The notes: generated by a model not told the origin, from the sequence alone. Shown: positions 46,664 through 56,158, numbered from the stretch's first letter. The stretch is DNA of 64,000 bases from Olsenella sp. An293 (GCF_002159495.1 NZ_NFIT01000002.1:62001-126000), one strand, 5' to 3'. A program made the numbers and translations.

Positions 46664-48166
46664 ATGGACATCCTAATGGGAATCTGGACGTGGATTGCGA
46701 ACAACATCCTCACGCAGCCCGCGTACTTCATCGGCGTGATCGTCGTCCTCGGTTACGCCCTCCTCAAGAAGCCGTGGTACGACATCCTCGCCGGCTTCAT
46801 CAAGGCGGTCATCGGCTACCAGATCCTGGCCGTCGGCTCGAGCGGACTGACCAACGCGTTCCGCCCCATCCTCGTGGGCCTGCAGGAGCGCTTCAACATG
46901 TCCGCCATGGTCATCGACCCGTACTTCGGCCAGAACGCCGTTCAGGCCGCCATGGAGGACACGAGCGCCTCCGCCCTCTCGTTCATCTCGGGCAAGTCCT
47001 TCTCGCTCGTCATGTTCCTCCTGCTCTTTGCGTTCATCCTCAACATCGTCCTCGTGGCGCTCAAGAAGTTCACCAAGTGCCGCGCCCTGTTCACCACCGG
47101 CCACGTCCAAGTGCAGCAGGCCTCCACGGCGTTCTTCCTGATCCTGTTCTGCTTCCCCGCCCTCAAGGAGCAGGACTGGGCCACGCTCGCCATCATGACG
47201 ATCCTGCTCGGCCTGTACTGGGCCGTCGGCTCCAACCTCTGCATCGGCCCCTCCCAGGAACTCACTGACGGCGCCGGCCTCACGATCGCCCACCAGCAGA
47301 TGTTCGGCGTCTACGTGTCCTCCAAGATCGCCGGCTGGATGAACGACCACTCCAAGAAGAAGTCCAAGAACGTCGACGACATCAAGCTCCCGGGCTTCCT
47401 CAAGATCTTCAACGAGAACCTCGTTGCCACCGCCATCCTCATGACGCTCTTCTTTGGCGTCATCCTCGTCATCCTCGGCCGCGACTTCCTCGTCGCCCAG
47501 GGCTTCATGACCGAGTCTCAGGACTTCTTCATGTACATCCTGACGACCTCCTTCGAGTTCGCCGTGTACCTCTCGATCCTGCAGCTCGGCGTCCGCACCT
47601 TCGTCACCGAGCTCACTAACTCCTTCCAGGGCATCTCCTCCAAGCTCCTGAAGGGCTCCGTGCCCGGCGTCGACTGCGCCGTCACCTTTGGCTTTGGCGC
47701 CCCCAACGCCGTGACCATCGGCTTCCTGTTTGGCGCGCTCGGCCAGTTCCTCGCCATCGGCGCCCTGATCCTGCTCGGCAGCCCCGTCGTCGTCATGGCC
47801 GGCTTCGTGCCCCTGTTCTTCGACAACGCCACCATCGGCGTCTACGCCAACCACAAGGGCGGCCTGCGCGCCTGCATGCTCCTGCCCTTCCTCTCCGGCC
47901 TGCTCCAGGTCTTTGGCTCCGCGATCATCGCCGGCTGGGTCGGCATGGCGGCCTACGGCGGCTACCTCGGCATGTGGGACTGGGCCGTGGTCTGGCCGAT
48001 CATGACCGGCGTCATGAAGTTCCTGTCCTACGCTGGCCTGGCCATCGCGATCGTCGCCCTCATCGCCATCCCTCAGATCCAGTACCTGCGCCACAAGCAG
48101 ACCTACTTCATGGAGGTCGAGGACTGGGAGAAGTGCAAGGAGATGCGCGCCAACGGCATCAAGTAG
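46664..48166 (+). CDS. ulaA: PTS ascorbate-type EIIC permease
   Basis: EIIC is the membrane channel that imports L-ascorbate (or a close analogue) as it is phosphorylated. The 500-residue protein has about eleven hydrophobic segments. Characteristic segments are LTQPAYFIGVIVVLGYALLKKPW at the start, TGHVQVQQAST, VDCAVTFGFGAPNAVTIGFLFGALGQF, and FVPLFFDNATIGVYANHKGG. These match the UlaA/SgaT type rather than galactitol EIIC. AAGGAGA precedes the ATG. It sits between ulaC and ulaB. Confidence 0.93.
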   Translation: MDILMGIWTWIANNILTQPAYFIGVIVVLGYALLKKPWYDILAGFIKAVIGYQILAVGSSGLTNAFRPILVGLQERFNMSAMVIDPYFGQNAVQAAMEDTSASALSFISGKSFSLVMFLLLFAFILNIVLVALKKFTKCRALFTTGHVQVQQASTAFFLILFCFPALKEQDWATLAIMTILLGLYWAVGSNLCIGPSQELTDGAGLTIAHQQMFGVYVSSKIAGWMNDHSKKKSKNVDDIKLPGFLKIFNENLVATAILMTLFFGVILVILGRDFLVAQGFMTESQDFFMYILTTSFEFAVYLSILQLGVRTFVTELTNSFQGISSKLLKGSVPGVDCAVTFGFGAPNAVTIGFLFGALGQFLAIGALILLGSPVVVMAGFVPLFFDNATIGVYANHKGGLRACMLLPFLSGLLQVFGSAIIAGWVGMAAYGGYLGMWDWAVVWPIMTGVMKFLSYAGLAIAIVALIAIPQIQYLRHKQTYFMEVEDWEKCKEMRANGIK

Positions 48167-48267
48167 CCTTCGCCTGACCTGAGCACCAAGCAAGCATCCG
48201 GCACCATCCACTCACACGTAAGCGGCCGGGGCGACCCCGCCCCGGCCCAACAGAAAAGGAGAGCACC

Positions 48268-48576
48268 ATGAACGCCAAGATCCTCGTCGCCTGCGCCAAC
48301 GGAGCCGGTACCTCCCTCATGATGAAGATGACCGCCGAGCGCGTCACCAAGAAGCTCGGCATGGGCGTCGCCGATATCCACCACTGCGCGCTCTCCGAGG
48401 GCGTCTCCTCCGCGCGCCAGTACGACATCGTCTTCGCGCCCCTGAACTTCAAGAACATGTACGACGAGGCCGAGAAGGCCGGCGTGACCGTCATCGGGCT
48501 GCGCAACGTCCTCTCCGACAAGGAGATGGAGGAGGCCCTCGTCTCCACCGGCGCCGCCGAGAAGTTCAAGGCGTAG
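48268..48576 (+). CDS. ulaB: PTS ascorbate-type EIIB component
   Basis: EIIB carries the phosphate to the sugar on a cysteine. The 102-residue protein starts ILVACANGAGTSLMMK, where C9 is the phosphorylated residue, as in the lactose/galactitol/ascorbate EIIB fold. AAAAGGAGAG precedes the ATG. It follows ulaA by about 100 bases and is followed by the FG-GAP gene after 15 bases. Confidence 0.93.
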   Translation: MNAKILVACANGAGTSLMMKMTAERVTKKLGMGVADIHHCALSEGVSSARQYDIVFAPLNFKNMYDEAEKAGVTVIGLRNVLSDKEMEEALVSTGAAEKFKA

Positions 48577-48591
48577 GGGACGGCGAGACGC

Positions 48592-49632
48592 ATGCAGTAC
48601 TCCAAGAAGGTCATCGCGAGCATGCCCAAGGCCTACGCCACCGGCATGTTCGAGGGGGAGGACGCCGGGAGCTTTGTCATCGGCGTCGAGAAGGACGGCC
48701 CCATCCGTCGCTTCGCCCTCGACGGCACCCCCATGGAGACCGTGGCCGAGGGCCCCGGCGGCGTCATGACGATCGCCCAGGTCCCCGGGCGCAAGGACCA
48801 GCTGCTCGCGACCAGCGAGTTCTTCTCGCCCAACTACGGCGGCGACACCGCGGGCATCGTGAGCTACACCCGCGCCGCGGACGGCTCCTGGAGCGCGCAC
48901 CGCATCTGCGACCTGCCCTACGTGCACCGCTTTGGCCTGCTCACCGGCGCTGACGGCCAGCTGTGGCTGATCGCCTGCACCATCAAGGGGGCCTGCCGCC
49001 AGATCAAGAACGACTGGCTCACCCCCGGCGCGGTCTACGTGGCCAAGCTCGGAGACAGCCTCGAGACCAAGACCGTCGAGCTCACCGAGCTCTCCGGCTG
49101 CCAGCTGCAGAACCACGGCTTCTGGTACGCGCCCGACCACAGCTTTGCGCTCGTCTCCACCGCGGCCGGCGTCTTCCGCTACGTCCCGCCCGCGACGGCG
49201 GACGGCACGTGGTCGGTGAGCTGCCTCATCGTCCAGCCCACGAGCGACATCTGCGTGGCGGACTTCGACGGCGACGGCAAGGACGAGATCCTCACGCTCT
49301 CCGCCTTCCACGGCGACACCCTCTCCGTCTGGCACGAGGGCGAGACCGCCGACACCTACGTCAAGGTCTGGGAGGACCCCGAGAAGCGCGACTTCCTGCA
49401 CGCCATCTGGTCCGGCGAGATCTACGGCGAGAAGTGCGCGGTCATCGGCAACCGCAAGGGCGGGCGCGACCTCTTCCGCGTGCGCTTTGCGGACGGCTCC
49501 TACCAGCTCGAGATGATCGACCACGACCGAGGCCCCGCGAACTGCTGGGTCTTCACCGACGGGGACGTCTACCGCGTCGTCGCGGCCAACCGCGAGACCG
49601 ACGAGGTCGCGCTCTACGACGTCACCGAGTAA
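48592..49632 (+). CDS. FG-GAP/VCBS-type beta-propeller protein in the ula operon
   Basis: The 346-residue protein is built from short beta-rich repeats and carries an FG-GAP-type calcium loop DFDGDGKDE (about 223-231). There is no signal peptide or membrane segment, so it is probably cytoplasmic, unusual for FG-GAP proteins. No catalytic motif is obvious. Repeats such as GDSLETKTVELTELSGCQLQNHGF and GEKCAVIGNRKGGRDLFRVRF suggest one propeller. It lies between ulaB and ulaG with tight spacing, so it is almost certainly expressed with them. Its function is unknown; it might be a sugar-phosphate lyase, isomerase or accessory protein. Confidence 0.7.
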   Translation: MQYSKKVIASMPKAYATGMFEGEDAGSFVIGVEKDGPIRRFALDGTPMETVAEGPGGVMTIAQVPGRKDQLLATSEFFSPNYGGDTAGIVSYTRAADGSWSAHRICDLPYVHRFGLLTGADGQLWLIACTIKGACRQIKNDWLTPGAVYVAKLGDSLETKTVELTELSGCQLQNHGFWYAPDHSFALVSTAAGVFRYVPPATADGTWSVSCLIVQPTSDICVADFDGDGKDEILTLSAFHGDTLSVWHEGETADTYVKVWEDPEKRDFLHAIWSGEIYGEKCAVIGNRKGGRDLFRVRFADGSYQLEMIDHDRGPANCWVFTDGDVYRVVAANRETDEVALYDVTE

Positions 49633-49711
49633 GTCCCCTTGCGGCCGGCCCTGGCCGGGGCCGGCCACCCAAGGGCTCACACGACCACACCCTCTAGACA
49701 AGGAGGTTCGC

Positions 49712-50836
49712 ATGTCCGCCATCGACGAAGTCACCCGCGAGAAGTGGATCATGAACACGTTCCCCGAGTGGGGCACCTGGCTCAACGAGGACATGGAGGC
49801 GGCTCAGCCCGCCCCCGGCACCGTCGAGATGTGGTGGCTCGGCTGCACCGGCATCTACATGAAGACCCCGGGCAACACCGCCATCACCATCGACCTCTGG
49901 ACCGGCAACGGCAAGCGCTCCCACGGCAACGGCAAGATGGCCGTCGGCCACCAGATGGCCAACATGGCCGGCTGCCGCGCCATGCAGCCCAACCTGCGCA
50001 ACATCCCCTACGTCTTCGATCCGTTTGCGATCAAGCACGTGGACGCGGTGCTGGCCACCCACTACCACCAGGACCACATGTCCAAGGAGTTCGCGGCCCA
50101 CGTCATCCAGTCCGGCATGACCACCACCGACGCCGACGGCAACGAGATCCCCGTGCCGTTCATCGGCCCCAAGAAGTCCGTCGAGTTCTGGCTCAAGTGG
50201 GGCGTGCCCGAGGAGCGCTGCATCACCGTCAAGCCGGGCGACAAGATCAAGGTCGGTGACATCGAGATCATCGCCATGGACTCGTTTGACCGCACCTGCA
50301 TCACCACCACCGACTCCACCGGCCCCGACCGCGAGGACCTCTGGGGCAAGTGCCCGATGGACATGGACGAGAAGGCCGTGAACTACCTGCTGCGCACGCC
50401 CGGCGGCAACATCTACCACAGCGGCGACTCCCACTACTCCATCTACTTCGCCAAGCACGGCAAGGACATCGCCAAGGAGTACGGCGGCGTCGACGTGGCC
50501 TTTGGCTCGTACGGCTGCAACCCCATGGGCATGCAGGACAAGATGGAGGCCTCCGACATCATCCGCATGGCCGAGGCCCTCAAGTGCAAGGTCGTCATCC
50601 CCATCCACTGGGACGTCTGGACCAACTTCGAGGCCGACCTGCGCGAGATCGAGGTCCTCTACAACATGCGCAAGGAGCGCCTGGGCTACACCTTCAAGCC
50701 CTACTACTGGAAGGTCGGCGGCCACTACACCTACCCGACCGACTTCGAGGCGGGCAAGAAGTACTTCGTCTACCAGCGCGGCTTCGAGGACTGCTTCGAC
50801 GAGGAGCCCAACGTCCCGTTCCGCAGCGTTCTCTAG
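49712..50836 (+). CDS. ulaG: L-ascorbate-6-phosphate lactonase UlaG
   Basis: UlaG opens the lactone ring of ascorbate-6-phosphate to give 3-keto-L-gulonate-6-phosphate. The 374 residues are close to E. coli UlaG. The metallo-beta-lactamase motif is THYHQDH (H117, H119, D121, H122), with YHSGDSHYS and IPIHWDVW giving further metal ligands. CWGxxEMWWLGCTGIY-type opening (VEMWWLGCTGIYMKTPG) is the family hallmark. AAGGAGG precedes the ATG. It supports ascorbate as the substrate of the operon. Confidence 0.95.
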   Translation: MSAIDEVTREKWIMNTFPEWGTWLNEDMEAAQPAPGTVEMWWLGCTGIYMKTPGNTAITIDLWTGNGKRSHGNGKMAVGHQMANMAGCRAMQPNLRNIPYVFDPFAIKHVDAVLATHYHQDHMSKEFAAHVIQSGMTTTDADGNEIPVPFIGPKKSVEFWLKWGVPEERCITVKPGDKIKVGDIEIIAMDSFDRTCITTTDSTGPDREDLWGKCPMDMDEKAVNYLLRTPGGNIYHSGDSHYSIYFAKHGKDIAKEYGGVDVAFGSYGCNPMGMQDKMEASDIIRMAEALKCKVVIPIHWDVWTNFEADLREIEVLYNMRKERLGYTFKPYYWKVGGHYTYPTDFEAGKKYFVYQRGFEDCFDEEPNVPFRSVL

Positions 50837-50848
50837 CGTCCCTCTCCG

Positions 50849-51023
50849 TGCCGGGCAGGCCGGATCTGCCCGGCATGGCTCCCCGAGGGGGCGACGCCGC
50901 GGGCGCGGGCGGAGGGGGTCCCGCATAGGGTCCGCCCGCGCCGCAGCGGCATTCCCCATTACCTGAACAACTGAAGAAACGGCAGTTCAAGGGGTCGGTC
51001 AAGCATGGCTGGCCGACCCCTTG
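50849..51023 (+). repeat. Three hairpins between ulaG and ulaE
   Basis: Perfect inverted repeats lie at 50849-50875 (TGCCGGGCAG arms), 50904-50940 (CGCGGGCGGA arms) and 50988-51023 (CAAGGGGTCGG arms). None has a strong T tract. They divide the operon and may terminate part of the transcript or stabilise processed halves. Confidence 0.7.
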
Positions 51024-51075
51024 GGGACGTCTGCGCAAAAACGCGCCGATCTTACCCGAGAGGAGAACAACGACG

Positions 51076-51936
51076 ATGTCAAAGAAGTACCTGCTCGGCA
51101 TGTACGAGAAGGCGGTCCCTGCCGAGCTCACCTGGATCGAGCGCCTCGAGGCGGCGCGCGAGTGCGGCTTCGACTACGTGGAGATCAGCGTCGACGAGTC
51201 GGACGCCCGTCTCTCCCGTCTCGAGTGGACGCCCGCCGAGCGCCGGCAGCTCGTGCGCAACATGGAGACCACGGGCACGCTGATACGGTCGCTGTGCCTC
51301 TCCGCGCACCGCAAGTACCCGCTCGGCGCGAGCGACCCCGAGACGGTGCGCCGCTCGCTCGACATCATGAAGAAGGCGCTCGACCTCGCCTGCGACCTGG
51401 GCGTGCGCACCATCCAGCTCGCCGGCTACGACGTCTACTACGAGCAGGGCTCCGACGAGACGCGCAAGCGCTTCGAGGAGAACCTCGCCAAGGCGGTCGA
51501 GATGGCGTCGCGCGCGGGCGTTCTTCTCGGCTTCGAGACCATGGAGACGCCGTTTATGGACACGGTCGAGAAGGCCATGGCCTACGTGAGCAAGATCGAC
51601 AGCCCCTACCTGGGCGTCTACCCGGACATGGGCAACCTCACCAACGCCTCCTTCCTCTACGGCAAGAGCGTCGCCGACGACATCGTCACGGGCCGCGGGC
51701 ACATCGTCGCCGCGCACTGCAAGGAGACCGTCGCCGGGAGGTACCGCGAGGTCCCCTTTGGCACCGGCACCACCGACTACGCCGGCGCTCTCGACGAGCT
51801 CGTCTCCCAGGGGGTGCGCCGCTACGTGGCCGAGATGTGGTACGTAGGCTCGGGCGCATGGCGCGAGGAGCTCTCCGCGGCGTCGACGTTCGTGCGCGGC
51901 AAGATCGACGCGGCCTTCGAGCGGGCGGGGCTCTAG
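51076..51936 (+). CDS. ulaE: L-ribulose-5-phosphate 3-epimerase (L-xylulose-5-phosphate 3-epimerase)
   Basis: UlaE converts L-xylulose-5-phosphate to L-ribulose-5-phosphate. The 286-residue protein is a metal-dependent TIM barrel of the xylose isomerase-like family. Likely metal ligands lie in GFETME, GVYPDMGN, AAHCKET and VAEMWY. The opening LLGMYEKAVPAELTWIERLEAARECGFDYVEISVDESDARLSRLEW is highly specific for UlaE/SgbU. GAGAGGAG precedes the ATG. The HAD gene starts 2 bases after its stop. Confidence 0.95.
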   Translation: MSKKYLLGMYEKAVPAELTWIERLEAARECGFDYVEISVDESDARLSRLEWTPAERRQLVRNMETTGTLIRSLCLSAHRKYPLGASDPETVRRSLDIMKKALDLACDLGVRTIQLAGYDVYYEQGSDETRKRFEENLAKAVEMASRAGVLLGFETMETPFMDTVEKAMAYVSKIDSPYLGVYPDMGNLTNASFLYGKSVADDIVTGRGHIVAAHCKETVAGRYREVPFGTGTTDYAGALDELVSQGVRRYVAEMWYVGSGAWREELSAASTFVRGKIDAAFERAGL

Positions 51937-51937
51937 C

Positions 51938-52738
51938 ATGGACGCCGCCGGCGCCGTCGCGTTCTTCGACATCGACGGCACGCTCGTCTACCGCGACGAG
52001 CGTCATCTCAACGGCGTGCCGAGCGCGCGCGTCCGCGCGGCGCTCGAGGGGTTCGTTGCGGCCGGCGGGTCCTGCGTGCTGTGCACCGGAAGGCCCCAGG
52101 GGCTGGTGGTCCCCGAGGTGGCGTCGCTGCCCTTCTCGGGCTACGTCACGATGGACGGGGCGCACGTGGAGCGCGACGGCGTCGTCGTGCGCGACGTCGC
52201 CATGCCGCCCGAACTCGTGCGCCGCGCGCTCGAGGAGATGGAGCATCTGGACATCTCGATGATCATCGAGAGCGCCGAGCTCAACGTCTCGCTCGACCGT
52301 GGGGAGAACTGGTTTCCCCACGTCACCACCGTGCGCACGGCCCGCGAGGTGGAGGGGCTCAGGCCCGACCTGCGCTTCTCCAAGATCGTCTTCCACGACC
52401 ACGAGCTCGAGAAGTACCTCTCGAGCGAGTTTCTCCGGGAGAGCTTTGTCCTCTATCGCCTGGGGGACGGGATGAACGAGGTCACGGTGGACGGCATCAA
52501 CAAGGGCGCGGGGCTTCTCGCCTACGTGGACGCGCTGCCCGCCTCGCCGACGGTCACCCTCGCCTTTGGCGACTCGGAGAACGACCTGCCGATGCTCGAG
52601 GCGGCAGACGTGGGCGTGGTCATGGCAAACGCGCGGCCGCACGTGATCGAGCGCGTGCGGGCGGCCGGCGGGTGCGTGACGACGGACGTCCTCGACGACG
52701 GCGTCGCCCACGCCCTCGAGCACTTTGGACTCATTTGA
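51938..52738 (+). CDS. HAD-IIB (Cof-type) phosphatase
   Basis: This 266-residue enzyme belongs to the HAD superfamily, class IIB. Motif I is DIDGT (D11 nucleophile, D13), motif II includes LCTGR, and the C terminus carries the motif III-IV NKG and GDSENDLPML. It probably dephosphorylates a sugar phosphate. It starts 2 bases after ulaE and precedes ulaF, so it is part of the ascorbate operon. It could relieve build-up of phosphorylated intermediates, but the substrate is not visible from sequence. Confidence 0.88.
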   Translation: MDAAGAVAFFDIDGTLVYRDERHLNGVPSARVRAALEGFVAAGGSCVLCTGRPQGLVVPEVASLPFSGYVTMDGAHVERDGVVVRDVAMPPELVRRALEEMEHLDISMIIESAELNVSLDRGENWFPHVTTVRTAREVEGLRPDLRFSKIVFHDHELEKYLSSEFLRESFVLYRLGDGMNEVTVDGINKGAGLLAYVDALPASPTVTLAFGDSENDLPMLEAADVGVVMANARPHVIERVRAAGGCVTTDVLDDGVAHALEHFGLI

Positions 52739-52787
52739 CGAGCGGGCGTGACCGTCACGCCCGCGCGCCCGGAAAGGAGAGAAGCAC

Positions 52788-53498
52788 ATGATGCTCAAGG
52801 AGCTTCGCGAGAAGGTCTACGAGGCCAACATGGACCTCCCCAGGCACGGTCTGGTCGTGTTCACCTGGGGTAACGCCTCGGAGCTCGACCGCGAGAAGGG
52901 CCTCTTCGTGATCAAGCCCTCCGGCGTGGACTACGAGGACCTGTCCCCGGAGAACATGGTCGTATGCGACCTCGACGGCAAGGTCGTCGAGGGCGATCTC
53001 AACCCGTCTTCGGACACCGCCACCCACGCGGCGCTCTATCGCGCGTGGGGCAACGAGGTCGGCGGCGTGGTCCACACCCACTCCCGCTCGGCGTGCTCCT
53101 GGGCGCAGGCCGGCCGTGACATCCCCGCCTACGGCACCACCCACGCTGACTACTTCTACGGCCCCGTGCCCTGCATGCGCGGGCTCACCGAGGAGGAGAT
53201 CGGGCGCGCCTACGAGCTCGAGACGGGCAACGTGATCGTCGAGGGCTTCGCCGAGCGCGGCATCGACCCGGTGGCCGTGCCCGCCGCGCTCGTGCGCAAC
53301 CACGGCCCCTTCACGTGGGGCAAGGACGCTGCGGCCGCGGTCTATCACGCCGTCGTGGTGGAGGAGGTCGCGCGCATGGCGATCGACACCGAGGCGCTTG
53401 CACCACATTGTGGCCCCGTGCCCCAGTATCTTCTGGACAAGCATTACATGCGCAAGCACGGCCCGAACGCTTACTATGGACAGGGAGGGGCGCACTAG
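52788..53498 (+). CDS. ulaF: L-ribulose-5-phosphate 4-epimerase
   Basis: This class II aldolase-like enzyme converts L-ribulose-5-phosphate to D-xylulose-5-phosphate, the link to the pentose phosphate pathway. The 236 residues contain GNAS, KPSG, SSDTATH (D76), the zinc ligands HTHS (H96, H98) and RNHGPF. The sequence is typical of AraD/UlaF/SgbE. Context selects UlaF. Two adjacent ATG codons are possible starts, after AAAGGAGAG. A transaldolase-like gene follows. Confidence 0.93.
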   Translation: MMLKELREKVYEANMDLPRHGLVVFTWGNASELDREKGLFVIKPSGVDYEDLSPENMVVCDLDGKVVEGDLNPSSDTATHAALYRAWGNEVGGVVHTHSRSACSWAQAGRDIPAYGTTHADYFYGPVPCMRGLTEEEIGRAYELETGNVIVEGFAERGIDPVAVPAALVRNHGPFTWGKDAAAAVYHAVVVEEVARMAIDTEALAPHCGPVPQYLLDKHYMRKHGPNAYYGQGGAH

Positions 53499-53567
53499 CG
53501 CGTTCTTCTCGGCTTTGTTTGGATTGAGGGCGCAGACGCGCCAAGACATGAAAGAGAGGGGTTTGCC

Positions 53568-54251
53568 ATGAAGTTCTTCATCGACACCGCCGATCTCGAC
53601 GAGATCAAGGAAGCTCTCTCCTGGGGCTGCCTCGCCGGCGTCACCACCAATCCGAGCCTGTACGCCCGCACCGGCGGCAAGCTCGCCGACTTCGAGGACC
53701 ACATGGTCAAGATCGCTGAGCTCTGCGACGGCCTGCCCGTCTCCGCCGAGTCCCAGGCCAAGACCACCGAGGGCATGATCGAGGACGGCCGGCGCCTCTC
53801 CGCGCTCGCCCCCAACATCGTGGTCAAGCTGCCGATCTGCGCCGAGGCCCTGGCCGCCACGCACCAGCTCGCCTCCGAGGGCGTCCGCATCAACATGACG
53901 CTGGTCTTCTCGGCCACCCAGGCGCTTCTCGCCGCCAACGCCGGCGCGCGCTACATCTCGCCGTTCGTCGGTCGCTTCGACGACATCGCCGAGGACGGCA
54001 TCTCCCAGCTCGCCGACGTCGTGGCCTGCATCGGCAACTACGACTGGACCGGCAAGAACGTCGACAACCAGGTCGAGATCATCACCGCCTCCGTCCGCAC
54101 GCCCAACCACGTGACCCAGGCGGCCCTGCTCGGCGCCGACATCGCCACCGTGCCCTTCGGCGCGCTCAAGAAGTGCCTCAAGCACCCGCTGACCGACCAG
54201 GGCATGGCCGCATTCGACGCCGACTGGGCGAAAGTAGTGGCCGCCCAGTAG
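53568..54251 (+). CDS. Transaldolase-like / fructose-6-phosphate aldolase family
   Basis: This 227-residue protein is the short transaldolase type (TalC/FSA). The Schiff-base lysine is K87 in NIVVKLPI; GVTTNPSL near residue 24 and FSATQALLAANAGARYISPFVGRFDD are characteristic. It may act as a transaldolase moving dihydroxyacetone units or as a fructose-6-phosphate aldolase; sequence alone does not settle this. It sits between ulaF and the transketolase genes, so a transaldolase role in the non-oxidative pentose phosphate pathway is likely. Confidence 0.9.
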   Translation: MKFFIDTADLDEIKEALSWGCLAGVTTNPSLYARTGGKLADFEDHMVKIAELCDGLPVSAESQAKTTEGMIEDGRRLSALAPNIVVKLPICAEALAATHQLASEGVRINMTLVFSATQALLAANAGARYISPFVGRFDDIAEDGISQLADVVACIGNYDWTGKNVDNQVEIITASVRTPNHVTQAALLGADIATVPFGALKKCLKHPLTDQGMAAFDADWAKVVAAQ

Positions 54252-54322
54252 GCGACGGCTCGCCGACGCTTGTTCCACCTATGATTCGCTTGACAAACCG
54301 TGAGAAACGAGAAGGAGGCAGA

Positions 54323-55153
54323 ATGACTGACACCGAGCTGAGGCGCGTTGCCAACGAGATCCGCAAGGGCATTCTCGTGGGCACGCACGCCGCCAAGTCG
54401 GGCCACCCCGGCGGGTCGCTGTCCGCCGCGGACCTCTTTGCGTACCTGTACTTCGAGGAGCTGAACGTCGACCCGGCCGACCCGAGGAAGGCCGATCGCG
54501 ACCGCTTCGTCCTCTCCAAGGGCCACACGGCCCCCGGCCTCTACGCGGCGCTCGCCGAGCGCGGGTTCTTCCCCAAGGAGGACCTCGAGACCCTGCGCCA
54601 CATCGGCAGCCACCTGCAGGGCCACCCCAACATGAACGACACCCCGGGCGTGGACATGTCCACAGGCTCGCTCGGCCAGGGCATCTCCGTCGCCGTGGGC
54701 ATGGCGCTCGCGGCCAAGCACTGGGGCGACAGCTATCGCGTCTACACGCTGCTCGGCGACGGCGAGATCGAGGAGGGCCAGGTCTGGGAGGCGGCGATGT
54801 TCGCCGGCAACAACGGCCTAGACAACCTCGTCGTGATCGTGGACCACAACGGCCTGCAGATCGACGGCACCATCGAGGAGGTCAACTCCGCGATGCCCAT
54901 CGCCGACAAGTTCCGCGCCTTCAAGTTCCACGTGATTGAACTCGCTGACGGCAACGACATGGCGCAGATCCGCGCCGCCTTCGCCGAGGCGCGCGAGGTC
55001 AAGGGACAGCCCGTGTGCATCGTCGCCGAGACGGTGAAGGGCAAGGGCGTCTCGTTCATGGAGAACCAGGTGGGCTGGCACGGCAAGGCCCCCGACGACG
55101 AGCAGTTCGAGCAGGGCATGGCCGAGCTCGAGGCCGCTGGGAAGGAGCTCTAA
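54323..55153 (+). CDS. tktA: Transketolase, N-terminal subunit
   Basis: Transketolase moves two-carbon units between sugar phosphates using thiamine diphosphate. This 276-residue subunit holds the cofactor domain: KSGHPGGSLS, FVLSKGHTAPGLYAAL, GSLGQGISVAVGMAL and GDGEIEEGQVWEA with a following N (DHNGLQ) for the thiamine diphosphate metal site. AAGGAGG precedes the ATG at 54323. It is the first half of a split enzyme; its stop overlaps the start of the second half. Confidence 0.95.
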   Translation: MTDTELRRVANEIRKGILVGTHAAKSGHPGGSLSAADLFAYLYFEELNVDPADPRKADRDRFVLSKGHTAPGLYAALAERGFFPKEDLETLRHIGSHLQGHPNMNDTPGVDMSTGSLGQGISVAVGMALAAKHWGDSYRVYTLLGDGEIEEGQVWEAAMFAGNNGLDNLVVIVDHNGLQIDGTIEEVNSAMPIADKFRAFKFHVIELADGNDMAQIRAAFAEAREVKGQPVCIVAETVKGKGVSFMENQVGWHGKAPDDEQFEQGMAELEAAGKEL

Positions 55154-56094
55154 TGGCTGACGTCAAGAAGGTCGCCACGCGCCAGAGCTACGGCGAGGCC
55201 CTCGTGGAGCTCGGCGCCGAGCACGACGACTTCGTCGTCTTTGACGCTGACCTCGCGGCCGCCACGCAGACCGGCAAGTTCAAGGCCGCCTACCCCGACC
55301 GCTTCTTCGACGCGGGCATCGCCGAGTCCAACATGATGGGCCTGGCAGCCGGCGTCGCCACCACCGGCCGCGTGGCCTTTGCGAGCACCTTTGCGATGTT
55401 CGCCGCGGGCCGCGCCTTCGAGCAGGTGCGCAACTCCATCGGCTACCCGCACCTCAACGTGAAGATCGGCGCCACGCACGCCGGCATCTCCGTGGGCGAG
55501 GACGGCGCCACGCACCAGTGCAACGAGGATATCGCCCTCATGCGCACCATCCCGGGCATGACGGTCGTCGTTCCGGCCGACGACGTCGAGGCCAAGGCCG
55601 CCGTGCGGGCCGCCTACGAGACCGACGGCCCCGTCTACATGCGCTTCGGCCGCCTGGCCGTGCCGGTGTTCAACGACCCGGAGACCTACGAGTTCCAGCT
55701 GGGCAAGGGCGTCGTCCTGCGCGAGGGCACCGACGTCACCGTCGTTGCCTGCGGCCTCATGGTCGCCGAGGCCCTGGCCGCCGCCGACGAGCTCGCCGCC
55801 AAGGGCGTCTCCGCCGAGGTGATCAACATCCACACCATCAAGCCGCTCGACGAGGAGCTCGTCCGCGCGAGCGCCGCCAAGACCGGGCATGTGGTCACCG
55901 CCGAGGAGCACTCCGTGATCGGCGGCCTGGGCGACGCGGTGCTCGCGGCTCTGGCCGAGAGCCCCGTGCCCGTGCGCAAGCTCGGCGTGAACGACGTCTT
56001 CGGCGAGTCCGGCCCCGCCGTCGACCTGCTCCACAAGTACCACCTCGACGCCGCTGGCATCGTCGCTGCCGTCGAGGGCCTTCTCGCCAAGTAG
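55153..56094 (+). CDS. tktB: Transketolase, C-terminal subunit
   Basis: This 313-residue subunit contains the pyrimidine-binding and C-terminal domains of transketolase: DADLAAATQTGKF, FFDAGIAESNMMGLAAG (with the catalytic Glu), FAMFAAGRAFEQVRNSI and KIGATHAGISVGEDGATHQ. The ATG shares one base with the upstream stop (TAATG), and GAAGGAG lies just before. Split transketolases of this kind are common in Gram-positive anaerobes. Confidence 0.95.
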   Translation: MADVKKVATRQSYGEALVELGAEHDDFVVFDADLAAATQTGKFKAAYPDRFFDAGIAESNMMGLAAGVATTGRVAFASTFAMFAAGRAFEQVRNSIGYPHLNVKIGATHAGISVGEDGATHQCNEDIALMRTIPGMTVVVPADDVEAKAAVRAAYETDGPVYMRFGRLAVPVFNDPETYEFQLGKGVVLREGTDVTVVACGLMVAEALAAADELAAKGVSAEVINIHTIKPLDEELVRASAAKTGHVVTAEEHSVIGGLGDAVLAALAESPVPVRKLGVNDVFGESGPAVDLLHKYHLDAAGIVAAVEGLLAK

Positions 56095-56158
56095 CGCCAT
56101 CGACGGGCGCGCCGGGGACGGCTTCCCCGACGCGCCCTCTTTTGCCAGGGGGAACAAC

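Noticed and set aside
46147-48576. Galactitol or mannitol PTS assignment
   Set aside because: EIIC sequence is of the UlaA type and the downstream ulaG, ulaE and ulaF genes point to ascorbate.
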